Assembly (NCBI GenBank): GCA_902627245.1
Contig: CACOIH010000018.1
Location: 1 to 33,080 of the forward strand
Direction: 5' to 3'
Length of the DNA: 33,080 bases
From: an uncultured Alphaproteobacteria bacterium
GTDB taxonomy: Bacteria; Pseudomonadota; Alphaproteobacteria; HIMB59; GCA-002718135
The notes beneath the pieces are model-generated. The model had not been told where the DNA came from, searched no databases, and worked only from the letters and a program-made list of their open reading frames with translations. Below, piece by piece: positions 25,484 to 33,080 of the stretch. Numbering within the stretch: position 1 is the stretch's first letter; every line of letters starts with the position of its first letter. Made by a program: the position numbers and the translations under genes.

Positions 25484-26522
25484 AATTATTTGTTATCTCT
25501 TCGTTATATGCAAATACTGCAGGGCTACCACCAGTAAACATAAAAATTACCTTTTCACCCTTTTTAATTATCCCTTTTTCAACATAATCAATAAGAGCAG
25601 CGAAACCTTTCGATGTATAAACTGGATCTAAAATTATTCCCTCTTTATTGGCTAAAAGTTTCATTGCTTTTATTCCCTGTTCTGTCGTAGCGCCATATTT
25701 TTCACCTACGTAATTATTATCATGATTAATCATATCATGAGAAAACTCTAAATTAAGATCAAGCATTTTTGCTCCATCATTACATATTCTAGCTATGTCT
25801 TTTTTAATATCCATTTCCCAATACACTGGAGATATACCTTGTATTCTTGTTGGCCAATCTAAAATTTTAGCCCCTAATTCACAACCAGCTTGTGTCATAT
25901 TTGCGGCTGTGACAAACAAATGATCTGCAATAAAATTTTGTTCTTTCATTTGTAAATCAATTTCAGCCATAGCATTGGCATAACTAATCCCAGCAAGTGT
26001 TGTATCTTCTTTTCCAAAACCTCCATATATTAAAAGTGGCTTCCTTCCTTCTTTTATAAGTTGATTATATTTTTTATCTAAATGTATTGGTATTTTTTCT
26101 AAATCTTCTCCCTCAACCACATCTACGTTTGCACCTAAAATATTATATAATAAAAAATTACCTTGCATTTGCTTACCTTTAACTCCATGCATTAACACTA
26201 AGTAACTTTCTAAATTTAATTTGTTTGCAGCGGCAACAGCTTGACGGCAAAAGTTAGACTGGGATGAAGCTCCAGTTAAAATACAATCATAATCTCCAGA
26301 TATTGTCTTTGCCATTATAAACTCTAAATGTCTTGTTTTATTACCTCCAAATGCAAGTGCTGTGCAATCATCTCTTTTAATATAAAGATTAATATTTAAC
26401 TCTTTGGATATATTTGGTGCAAATTCTAATACAGTCGGTAATAAAGCCAAGTTCACTCTTGGAATTTTGTTAATTTTTGCAATTAACTCCTTAGCTGATA
26501 AGGGAACAAAATTACTATTCAT
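25473..26522 (-). CDS. D-cysteine desulfhydrase / ACC deaminase family PLP enzyme (divergent)
   Basis: A 349-residue fold-type II PLP protein. The PLP lysine is Lys62 in KRDDCTALAFGGNKTRHLEF, and the C-terminal LDPVYTSKGFAALIDYVEKG and FMFTGGSPAVFAYNEE are typical of D-cysteine desulfhydrase, L-cysteate sulfo-lyase and ACC deaminase. Two regions are unusual: the substrate loop reads GASSQSNFCRQ, and the phosphate-binding loop, normally rich in Gly/Ser, reads VTAANMTQAG (residues 204-213). It is the last gene of the leftward sugar-acid operon, 18 bp after the IlvD/Edd gene. A carbon-sulfur or amino-acid lyase has no obvious place in aldose oxidation, so it may be a passenger, or act on a hydroxylated amino acid. 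The reaction is left open. Confidence 0.83.
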   Translation of the reverse strand: MNSNFVPLSAKELIAKINKIPRVNLALLPTVLEFAPNISKELNINLYIKRDDCTALAFGGNKTRHLEFIMAKTISGDYDCILTGASSQSNFCRQAVAAANKLNLESYLVLMHGVKGKQMQGNFLLYNILGANVDVVEGEDLEKIPIHLDKKYNQLIKEGRKPLLIYGGFGKEDTTLAGISYANAMAEIDLQMKEQNFIADHLFVTAANMTQAGCELGAKILDWPTRIQGISPVYWEMDIKKDIARICNDGAKMLDLNLEFSHDMINHDNNYVGEKYGATTEQGIKAMKLLANKEGIILDPVYTSKGFAALIDYVEKGIIKKGEKVIFMFTGGSPAVFAYNEEITNNSTL

Positions 26523-26540
26523 TTTTTTATTTCTATAAAT

Positions 26541-28274
26541 TTAATGACTGTGTCTTTTTACTTCTGATCCACGTTTACCGATTAGAAAATCTAAGTCTGC
26601 TCCAGTATCCGCTTGTGTTACATGATCAATATACATTTTTTGATAACCACTTTTTATATCTGGTAAAACTGGTTTGTAATTTTCTAATCTTTCCTTGATA
26701 ATATTGTCATCGACCAAGAGGTTCATTGATCCTTTTTCTACATCTATTTCAATAAAATCATTATTTTGTACAGCTGCTAGAGGTCCTTTTATTGCAGCTT
26801 CAGGAGCAGTGTGAAGTATGACAGTTCCATATGCAGTTCCACTCATTCTTGCGTCAGATATACGTATCATATCTCTGATTCCTTTTTTTAATAATTTCTG
26901 AGGCAGTCTCATATTCCCAACCTCGGCCATTCCAGGATAACCTTTAGGGCCACAATTTTTTAATACAAGAATTGAGTTTTCATCTACTTCAAGATCAGGG
27001 CTATCAATTTTATCATGAAATGCTTCGACACTCTCAAAAACTACTGCTTTACCTTTATGTTTCATAAGTTCTGGAGTCGCAGCAGATGGCTTAATGATCG
27101 CACCGTTTGGCGCAATATTTCCTCTCAGTATTTTTATGCCTCCATCAGCAACCAAAGGATTGTCAAATTCTTTAATGACATCATTATTCCAACATTTTGC
27201 GTTTTTATTATTTTCAGATATTGTTTTACCATTTGCAGTAAGAGAGTCTTTATCCAGAATATTTTTTTCAAGTAGCCTTCTTATAACAACAGGCACCCCA
27301 CCAGCATAATAAAAATCTTCCATTAAATATTTTCCAGAAGGTTGTAAATTTACTAGCGTAGGAATATCTTTACCACATTTTTCCCAATCACTTAATTTAA
27401 GATCTATTTCTAATCTTCCTGCAACTGCTGCTAAGTGAATAACTGCATTTGTTGATCCCCCTATTGCACCATTAACTTTAATAGCGTTTTCAAAAGATTT
27501 TTTTGTTACAATTTTTGACATTATTAAATCTTCCTTAACCATTTCAACAATTCTTTTTCCTGACATATGGGCAAGAGCATACCTTCTTGAGTCAACAGCT
27601 GGTATAGCAGCATTATTGGGTAGAGACATTCCTAATGCTTCTACCATGCTTCCCATAGTTGAAGCAGTTCCCATTGTCATACAGTTTCCTTTTGAACGAC
27701 TCATCGATATTTCTGCTTCAATAAAATCATCCTCAGTAATCTTTCCAGCACTTAAATCAGCATCAAGTTGCCAGACACCTGTACCTGAGCCTATTGTTTT
27801 TCCTCTGTGATGACCATTGAGCATGGGTCCACCAGAAATACCGATTGTAGGGAGATCAACACTAGCTGCGCCCATTAACAATGACGGCGTGGTTTTATCA
27901 CAACCCATTAGTAGAACTACTCCATCAATTGGATTCCCTCTTATAGCCTCTTCCACATCCATGCTTGCTAGGTTTCTAAAAAGCATTGCTGTTGGTCTTA
28001 AATTAGATTCACTCGCAGAAAAAACAGGAAATTCTAATGGGAAACCTCCTGCTTCATATACTCCTTTTTTCACAGACTCAGCAATTTCTCGAAAATGCCC
28101 ATTACATGGGGTAAGCTCAGACCAAGTATTACATATACCAATGACTGGCCTACCATCGAATAAATGATTTGGATGACCCTGATTTCTCATCCAACCTCTA
28201 TGAACAAAAGTATCTCTCTTATGTGTCTTTGAGTTGTACCAAGCTGAAGATCTAAATTTATTTTTTTTTGTCAT
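26541..28274 (-). CDS. IlvD/Edd family sugar-acid dehydratase (L-arabonate/D-xylonate dehydratase-like)
   Basis: A 577-residue iron-sulfur dehydratase. The three cluster cysteines are Cys48 (GICNTW), Cys125 (GCDKTTP) and Cys198 (GNCMTMGTA). RISDARMSGTAYG carries the conserved active-site Ser. The N-terminal segments FVHRGWMRNQG and NPIDGVVLLMGCDKTTPSLLMGAASVDLP match the pentonate-dehydratase branch (L-arabonate, D-xylonate) rather than dihydroxyacid dehydratase of branched-chain synthesis, which also fits the catabolic neighbours. It converts an aldonate to 2-keto-3-deoxyaldonate. The start overlaps the upstream stop by one base (TAATG), so translation is coupled to the DHDPS-fold gene that probably takes its product. 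Confidence 0.92.
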   Translation of the reverse strand: MTKKNKFRSSAWYNSKTHKRDTFVHRGWMRNQGHPNHLFDGRPVIGICNTWSELTPCNGHFREIAESVKKGVYEAGGFPLEFPVFSASESNLRPTAMLFRNLASMDVEEAIRGNPIDGVVLLMGCDKTTPSLLMGAASVDLPTIGISGGPMLNGHHRGKTIGSGTGVWQLDADLSAGKITEDDFIEAEISMSRSKGNCMTMGTASTMGSMVEALGMSLPNNAAIPAVDSRRYALAHMSGKRIVEMVKEDLIMSKIVTKKSFENAIKVNGAIGGSTNAVIHLAAVAGRLEIDLKLSDWEKCGKDIPTLVNLQPSGKYLMEDFYYAGGVPVVIRRLLEKNILDKDSLTANGKTISENNKNAKCWNNDVIKEFDNPLVADGGIKILRGNIAPNGAIIKPSAATPELMKHKGKAVVFESVEAFHDKIDSPDLEVDENSILVLKNCGPKGYPGMAEVGNMRLPQKLLKKGIRDMIRISDARMSGTAYGTVILHTAPEAAIKGPLAAVQNNDFIEIDVEKGSMNLLVDDNIIKERLENYKPVLPDIKSGYQKMYIDHVTQADTGADLDFLIGKRGSEVKRHSH

Positions 28275-29173
28275 TAAAAAAGTCCAAGCGAATTTGCAAT
28301 TTTTTTTGATTTATTAATTCCATAATCCGTTGGTTTTAAATACGGCTTACGATCATATACATTTTTTACTCCCATCCTAAATGCACAAACTCTCTTACCG
28401 TAACATACCAAAGAGTCAATGGATTGCATTATAAATACTATATTTGGAAGAACATTTTTATATTCTCTTTCAGCGTGATCAAGTTTATTTTGTTGAAAGT
28501 AGTTATAAATTTTTATAAATTTATCTGCACCATCTAAACAAGGAACAATACCTTTACAGCCAATTTTAAAATTATCTATTATCTCTTGACCTCCTCTTCC
28601 ATTAAAAACAATTAAGTCTTTTGGATAATTTATTAATTCTTGTTGCATATGAATAGAAGATGCTTCACCTTTTATTGCTCTAAAGTTATTAAATTTTTTG
28701 TATAGGTTTAGAATTTGATTTGAAGATAATCCAACACCAATGTACTCTTTAGCATTTTGAATTCCTGTTAAAGTTCCTTTTGTTAAAGGCATTATCCTTT
28801 TAAAAAAATTATAACAATCTTTATCAGTAGTATTTTTGTTGATCATTGGTTGCAGGATTAACCAGTCAACATTATTTGATTTTGATATATCTATTAGTTT
28901 ACAATAGTCTTCATCTTTTTTTGCATGTATAGTTATTGCCTTTGGAAATGAAGATGGAATTGTTGTTGTAATAAGTTCAATTATTTTTGTTTTTTCTTTT
29001 AAAGTTAATTTGTTTACTTCAGTAGCTAATCCAAGAGCAGCTATGCCATTACATTTTTTTTTAAATATTAGTGAAATTTGTTCTTCCATCAATTTATAAT
29101 CAATAGAATTATTTTTATTGAAAAATGTGTAAAGAATTGGAAAAATTCCTTTTATTTTATTAGTGCTAATCAC
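28274..29173 (-). CDS. DHDPS/NAL-family protein, probable 2-keto-3-deoxy-sugar-acid dehydratase or aldolase
   Basis: A 299-residue class I TIM-barrel enzyme of the dihydrodipicolinate synthase/N-acetylneuraminate lyase family. The Schiff-base lysine lies in FRAIKGEASS (about residue 168). The usual catalytic tyrosine motif YNxP is replaced by QNAK in GIQNAKEYIGVGLS. The Lys-Gly-Glu arrangement and the lost tyrosine recall L-2-keto-3-deoxyarabonate dehydratase, which makes 2-oxoglutarate semialdehyde (from memory of that family). Lying directly before an arabonate-type dehydratase supports this. A 2-keto-3-deoxy acid aldolase releasing pyruvate is the alternative. Start: GTG at 29173 overlaps the upstream stop as GTGA; an in-frame TTG at 29176 would add one residue. 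Confidence 0.83.
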   Translation of the reverse strand: MISTNKIKGIFPILYTFFNKNNSIDYKLMEEQISLIFKKKCNGIAALGLATEVNKLTLKEKTKIIELITTTIPSSFPKAITIHAKKDEDYCKLIDISKSNNVDWLILQPMINKNTTDKDCYNFFKRIMPLTKGTLTGIQNAKEYIGVGLSSNQILNLYKKFNNFRAIKGEASSIHMQQELINYPKDLIVFNGRGGQEIIDNFKIGCKGIVPCLDGADKFIKIYNYFQQNKLDHAEREYKNVLPNIVFIMQSIDSLVCYGKRVCAFRMGVKNVYDRKPYLKPTDYGINKSKKIANSLGLF

Positions 29174-30345
29174 CAATCAACTACTGTTCCATCATTAAGG
29201 TATGCATCAGTTGTTGGCATTATTTCTTGTTTAAAAGGATATTTTGCTGCTTCTTTCTCATTAACATCAATTCCAAGACCAGGTGTGTTTGGAATCAACC
29301 AACAATCCTTATCTTTTTTAACAGGTGTTTGAGATATAACATCATCATACCAAGGTACTGATTTGTCCATAACCTCTTGTATTATATGGTTAGTTGTTGA
29401 AGTAGCAAAATGAAGTGCTGCGGCACCAGCTATTGGACCGTTTGGATTATGTGGCGCTACACCAATGTTTGCTACAGAAGCTGCCGCTGCAATATTTTTA
29501 GCTTCTAGCAATCCACCACAGTGATTTAGGTCTGGTTGTACAATATCAACAATACGATTTGAAATTATATCTTCAAATTCTTGGTGGCCTATCAATCTTT
29601 CGCCAGTGGCAAGAGGACAATTTATTGAGTTTTTAATTTGCAACAAGGTTTTATTATCTCCTGGCAATATCGGCTCCTCAACAAATAGAGGATTATATGT
29701 TTCTAATTCTTTTATGTACTGTACTGAAGAAATTCCTGAAGCACATCTACCATGAAAATCTACCATAATGTCAATATCATCACCGACAGTATTTCTTAAA
29801 GAGGACATTAGCTCATTTACTTTATTTAAATTCTGTGAAGTATTAGTGAAGTGAGTAAATGGAATAAATACAACTTTAAATGCTTTATACCCTTTTTCTA
29901 CTAATGCTGATGCATGGTCATTTAATTTATTTGTCTCCATTGTGTCTCTGTAGACAGCATTCATATCACCCATCCCTAGATGAGTATAAATTTTTATTTT
30001 TTCGCGGACTTTCCCACCCAATAATTGCCATACTGGTGTATTCAAACTTTTTCCTAGTATATCCCAAAGAGCATGTTCAATGCCACTAACTGCAGACATA
30101 CCAATTACACCTAATTTCCAAAAACCATGCTTTGTCATTATTTGAAAATTTTGTTTAATATTTCTTGGATCTTTCCCAACTAATAAAGGTTTTAAATCTT
30201 CTATAGCTCCTACAACTGCTCTAGTTTTCCATTCTACTGTTGCTTCGCCCCATCCGTACAAATCTGAGTCAGTAATTACTTTTACGAACACCCAATTTCG
30301 CATTTCTGCGTTTACAATTGTAGTTTTGATATCAATAATTTTCAT
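29170..30345 (-). CDS. Enolase-superfamily dehydratase (D-galactonate dehydratase-like)
   Basis: A 391-residue mandelate racemase-type enzyme. Metal ligands are Asp196, Glu223 (FVEEP) and Glu249 (ATGER). His198 follows the first ligand in VDFHGR, an Asp-x-His arrangement shared with D-galactonate and D-mannonate-type dehydratases. Asp272 and His299 (GVAPHNPNGP) form the second acid/base pair. APHNPNGP is typical of the galactonate dehydratase group. It probably dehydrates an aldonate with a particular C3 configuration, different from that handled by the neighbouring enolase-type enzyme. It begins one base after that gene's stop and overlaps the DHDPS-fold gene start. Confidence 0.87.
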   Translation of the reverse strand: MKIIDIKTTIVNAEMRNWVFVKVITDSDLYGWGEATVEWKTRAVVGAIEDLKPLLVGKDPRNIKQNFQIMTKHGFWKLGVIGMSAVSGIEHALWDILGKSLNTPVWQLLGGKVREKIKIYTHLGMGDMNAVYRDTMETNKLNDHASALVEKGYKAFKVVFIPFTHFTNTSQNLNKVNELMSSLRNTVGDDIDIMVDFHGRCASGISSVQYIKELETYNPLFVEEPILPGDNKTLLQIKNSINCPLATGERLIGHQEFEDIISNRIVDIVQPDLNHCGGLLEAKNIAAAASVANIGVAPHNPNGPIAGAAALHFATSTTNHIIQEVMDKSVPWYDDVISQTPVKKDKDCWLIPNTPGLGIDVNEKEAAKYPFKQEIMPTTDAYLNDGTVVDW

Positions 30346-30346
30346 C

Positions 30347-31501
30347 TTAAAATATTTTTTCTTTATTAACGTATATTTCTACATCAACCTTATATTGTTC
30401 TAAAGCACTTTGATTAATTTTTATAGCGTGACCAATACCAGGTGGAATATCAATACATCCATTTTCATCCATACCAATATGATTTTCAGTAAGGTCCCAT
30501 GCTAATGATTTTAGCTGTTGAGGAAATTCTGCAAACAAACTTTTTGAGGAACTTGCATAAGACTGTAAAGAAGATGAAAGTTGTAAATGAGAAGTAAAAG
30601 TATGATTTACATATTGCACATTATTACTTTCTGCAAAATCACAAATTTCTTTACCAGCAAGAATACCTCCAGCAATTCCAGCATCTATTTGAATAAATTT
30701 AACTTTACCAAATCTAATCATATTTTTTGCTGACTCAACCGAATGACAAGACTCTCCACCTGCTAAAGGTAGATTTGTTTGATCACTCAATTGACCATAT
30801 TCAAAGAAAGCATCAGAGAAAAATGGTTCTTCTAACCAAGTAATGTTTGCTTTTTTAAAAATGTTTAATCTTTTTTGTGCTTCTTGAACATCAGTACCCC
30901 AAATGGCTCCTACATCAACCATTAGCTCCAAATCTTTACCTATAGCTTCTCTTGCAGCAACTAAATGCTCTTCATCAGTTTTAATATTGAGACCAAAATT
31001 TTGCCATCCAAACTTAATTGCTTTAAAATTTTGATTTTTTAAATTTTTAGCAACCTTAAACGTATCCTCAGGTGTTTTTCCAAATAATACTGAAGCATAT
31101 GCTATTTTTGGTTTTGAATTATCCATCCCAATTAATGAATAAATTGGACAATTTTCTTTTTTTGCTAAAAGATCTAACAATGCTACCTCAATTCCAGAAA
31201 AAGTATGTGGTGTTTGAGCAATCATTAATGATTTATGTTTAACGGTTTGAATTATTTTTTTTACATCATCTAAGTTATTTATGTTTTGATTAATAACTGA
31301 GTCTCTTATTGGATTAGCTGCAGAATGTGATTTAGGACAAATAAAATTTGCAATTGAAGTTAAAGGAGAAGCCTCACACTCACCCCATCCAACTAATCCC
31401 CCAGCCTCCACTTTAACTATTAGCGCATCTTGACTTCCATCAGCCTCATCCAAGATTTCTGGCATAGATAAATAGTAAAGTTCAATATTTTCAATTTTCA
31501 C
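30347..31501 (-). CDS. Enolase-superfamily (mandelate racemase/muconate lactonising) enzyme, substrate unknown
   Basis: A 384-residue member of the enolase superfamily. Lys163 lies in FKAIKFGWQNFG. Metal ligands are Asp196 (LMVDVGAIWG), Glu224 (WLEEP) and Glu250 (LAGGES), and the Asp273/His300 pair lies in QIDAGIAGG and VNHTFTSH. It is only distantly similar to the next gene and to the one at 24296, so the window holds three separate branches. The start is GTG, 2 bp after the SDR stop. A sugar-acid dehydratase or epimerase role follows from the operon, but I do not recognise the subgroup. Confidence 0.82.
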   Translation of the reverse strand: MKIENIELYYLSMPEILDEADGSQDALIVKVEAGGLVGWGECEASPLTSIANFICPKSHSAANPIRDSVINQNINNLDDVKKIIQTVKHKSLMIAQTPHTFSGIEVALLDLLAKKENCPIYSLIGMDNSKPKIAYASVLFGKTPEDTFKVAKNLKNQNFKAIKFGWQNFGLNIKTDEEHLVAAREAIGKDLELMVDVGAIWGTDVQEAQKRLNIFKKANITWLEEPFFSDAFFEYGQLSDQTNLPLAGGESCHSVESAKNMIRFGKVKFIQIDAGIAGGILAGKEICDFAESNNVQYVNHTFTSHLQLSSSLQSYASSSKSLFAEFPQQLKSLAWDLTENHIGMDENGCIDIPPGIGHAIKINQSALEQYKVDVEIYVNKEKIF

Positions 31502-31503
31502 TT

Positions 31504-32301
31504 TTAACCTGCGCCAGTATCTTCATTTTCATGCATTCTTAAAGTAATTCCACCATCTACAACTATGTTTGCTCCAATCATATAATTACATTCATCAGAT
31601 GACATAAACATAATTGTATTAGCAATTTCATCTGTTGTACCCATTCGTTTAATTGGTTGATGATTTTCTGCTTCCTTTCTAGCTGCTATCGGATCTGGTT
31701 TTGTGTTAAAAAATCTATCAATAATAGGAGTCTCTATATAGCCTGGTGAAATTGAATTTATCTTAATACCCTTAGCTGCATAATCTACAGCAAGAGCCTT
31801 TGTTAAACCAATAACTCCATGTTTAGCAACTGGATAAGGAAAACAATTCGGAATTATTTGTATACCATGAACTGATGCAACATTAACAATACTCCCTTTA
31901 TTTTTTTTAAGCATGTGAGGAAGAACCGCCTTACATCCAAACCAAACTCCATCTAAGTCGACCGAAAAAGCTCTTTTCCATTCACTGTCAGGCATATTTA
32001 AAGGTTCACCAAAAACATTTATTCCAGCATTATTAATTAATACATCAGGTATTCCAAATGTATCTAAAGTTTGTGAAACCATATTATCTACTGATTTAAA
32101 TTCTGCTACATTTGTTTCTAAAAAAATAGATTTTCCTCCGTTATTATTTATATGGTCAGAAACTGAATTGCCTGTTTCAGGATTGATATCTGCAACAACA
32201 ACTGAAGCTCCTTCATTTGCAAATTTAATTGCTGTGGTTTCACCAATTCCAGAACCAGCACCAGTTACAATAACGATTTTATTTTTAAAACGATTATTCA
32301 T
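31504..32301 (-). CDS. SDR family oxidoreductase, probable aldose 1-dehydrogenase or keto-acid dehydrogenase
   Basis: A 265-residue classical SDR with TGAGSGIG (13-20), NNAG (90-93) and catalytic Ser143, Tyr156, Lys160 in VASVHGIQIIPNCFPYPVAK. It carries a short C-terminal tail beyond the usual GGITLRMH end (ENEDTGAG). Between an SMP-30 lactonase and sugar-acid dehydratases it would fit as the aldose dehydrogenase making the lactone, or as a dehydrogenase acting on a keto-deoxy acid. Sequence alone does not decide. It starts 22 bp after the lactonase stop with no SD. Confidence 0.88.
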   Translation of the reverse strand: MNNRFKNKIVIVTGAGSGIGETTAIKFANEGASVVVADINPETGNSVSDHINNNGGKSIFLETNVAEFKSVDNMVSQTLDTFGIPDVLINNAGINVFGEPLNMPDSEWKRAFSVDLDGVWFGCKAVLPHMLKKNKGSIVNVASVHGIQIIPNCFPYPVAKHGVIGLTKALAVDYAAKGIKINSISPGYIETPIIDRFFNTKPDPIAARKEAENHQPIKRMGTTDEIANTIMFMSSDECNYMIGANIVVDGGITLRMHENEDTGAG

Positions 32302-32323
32302 AATTAAGGGATTACTTTACTAA

Positions 32324-33080
32324 TTAATTAGCAAATTTAAAGTCAGGTTTTCCCTGAATATCTGTTTCAAGAGCAAATAAACTACCTGCATGCGGTGTAT
32401 TTTCTAATTGCTCATTTGTCATACCCATTCTTGCAGTTGTTATAAACAACGTTTTCAAGTCTTTACCTCCAAAAGTACAACTTGTAACATTTGGAACTGG
32501 TAACTCAACTACTCTGTCTACTTCTCCTTTTAGATTGAAGCGGACTACGCATGATCCATCCCATCGACAATTCCATAAGAAGCCTTCTGAGTCAACAGTT
32601 GAACCATCGGGATAACCTCTATCAAACTTAGCAAATTCTTTTTTATTAGAGATTTTTTTATTTTTATAATCATAATCATAAACAAAGATTGTGCCAGTTA
32701 AAGTGTCTGAAAAATAAAATTTGTCATTTTGCGGACTCCATGCAAAGGTATTTGAAATACCAATGTCATTTTCATGGTTAGTAATATTTAAATCTTTGTC
32801 TATACAATATAAGGAGCCAGAATTTTTAGTAATTTCTATATCACTACCATCGTCTGCAATATTATTTTGCATAGTTCCAATCCAAAAATTACCTAAAAAA
32901 TCTGCCGCTCCGTCATTACATCTGTTATGAGGCTTGTCTTTTTCTAAAGTGATTAATTGATTAAATTCGTTACTCCTTATATTAAAATTATTAATTCCGT
33001 AATGAGAAGCAATTAATAAATTATTATTATCTCGCTCTGCCATAGCTGTTATCATCTCTGGCATTTCAAAAAATTGATAT
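32324..33080 (-). CDS. SMP-30/gluconolactonase family lactonase, 5' truncated at window edge
   Basis: A beta-propeller sugar lactonase that would open an aldonolactone. Visible are NDGAADFLGNFWIGTM (with the metal-binding Asn), FYFSDTLTGTIFVYDYD, YPDGSTVDSEGFLWNCRWDGSCVVRFN (metal-binding Asp) and VTSCTFGGKDLKTLFITTARMG, all hallmarks of the family. The frame stays open through the right edge (codons before the Met at 33064 read YQFFE), so that Met is internal and roughly 40 N-terminal residues, including the metal Glu, lie outside. As the first visible gene of the leftward operon it supplies the aldonate for the dehydratases downstream. Confidence 0.9.
   Translation of the reverse strand, partial: YQFFEMPEMITAMAERDNNNLLIASHYGINNFNIRSNEFNQLITLEKDKPHNRCNDGAADFLGNFWIGTMQNNIADDGSDIEITKNSGSLYCIDKDLNITNHENDIGISNTFAWSPQNDKFYFSDTLTGTIFVYDYDYKNKKISNKKEFAKFDRGYPDGSTVDSEGFLWNCRWDGSCVVRFNLKGEVDRVVELPVPNVTSCTFGGKDLKTLFITTARMGMTNEQLENTPHAGSLFALETDIQGKPDFKFAN

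Noticed and set aside
27817-28167. 116-codon plus-strand reading frame inside the IlvD/Edd gene
   Set aside because: It lies wholly antisense to a strongly conserved gene and shows no recognisable domain.

Overview
The window is A/T-rich, densely packed DNA (roughly one third G+C by eye). Coding genes fill almost all of it: intergenic gaps are mostly 0-40 bp, no gap exceeds 125 bp, and I saw no tRNA, rRNA, CRISPR array, IS element or phage gene. Many genes lack a visible Shine-Dalgarno (SD) sequence, and almost every gene is a sugar, polyol or sugar-acid transport or catabolic enzyme. This fits a small-genome, low-GC marine alphaproteobacterium. The SAR11/Pelagibacterales or HIMB59/AEGEAN-169 type is my best guess, but it is inference from composition and gene content, not from a marker gene.

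Region A (1-12127) is a polyol module resembling the Rhodobacter smo/mtl (sorbitol/mannitol) locus. It holds a binding protein and two MalF/MalG-type permeases (but no ATPase), a SorC-type regulator, an SDR, a mannitol/arabinitol-type long-chain dehydrogenase, two paralogous zinc polyol dehydrogenases (the first cut by the window edge), a D-tagatose/D-psicose 3-epimerase family protein, a GMC flavoprotein and a xylulokinase. Together these could oxidise several polyols to ketoses, interconvert ketoses at C3, and commit D-xylulose to the pentose phosphate pathway. The 103-bp divergent promoter (7041-7143) carries two TGTAA-N4-TTACA palindromes 19 bp apart, likely operators for the SorC protein.

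Region B (12167-16637) holds a DMT exporter, a beta-lactamase-fold serine hydrolase and an Ldh_2-type dehydrogenase, apparently co-transcribed with xylulokinase. A divergent GlcD/D-lactate dehydrogenase-like flavoprotein follows.

Region C (16640-25483) is a rhamnose/fucose-type module around a divergent promoter. Leftward: RbsA-type ATPase, two RbsC-type permeases, SDR, L-rhamnose mutarotase, Gfo/Idh/MocA oxidoreductase. Rightward: ribose-type binding protein, COG3618 lactonase, L-rhamnonate dehydratase-like enolase-superfamily enzyme. The order dehydrogenase, lactonase, dehydratase suggests non-phosphorylative oxidation of a 6-deoxyhexose or similar sugar.

Region D (25473-33080, all leftward, cut at the right edge) is a second aldose-oxidation operon: SMP-30 lactonase, SDR, two enolase-superfamily dehydratases, a DHDPS-fold enzyme, an L-arabonate-type IlvD/Edd dehydratase and a D-cysteine desulfhydrase-like PLP enzyme. 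The set resembles the L-arabinose/D-xylose to 2-oxoglutarate route, without the final semialdehyde dehydrogenase. Only one transcription factor (SorC type) occurs in the whole window. Exact substrates are inferred from family and neighbourhood throughout.
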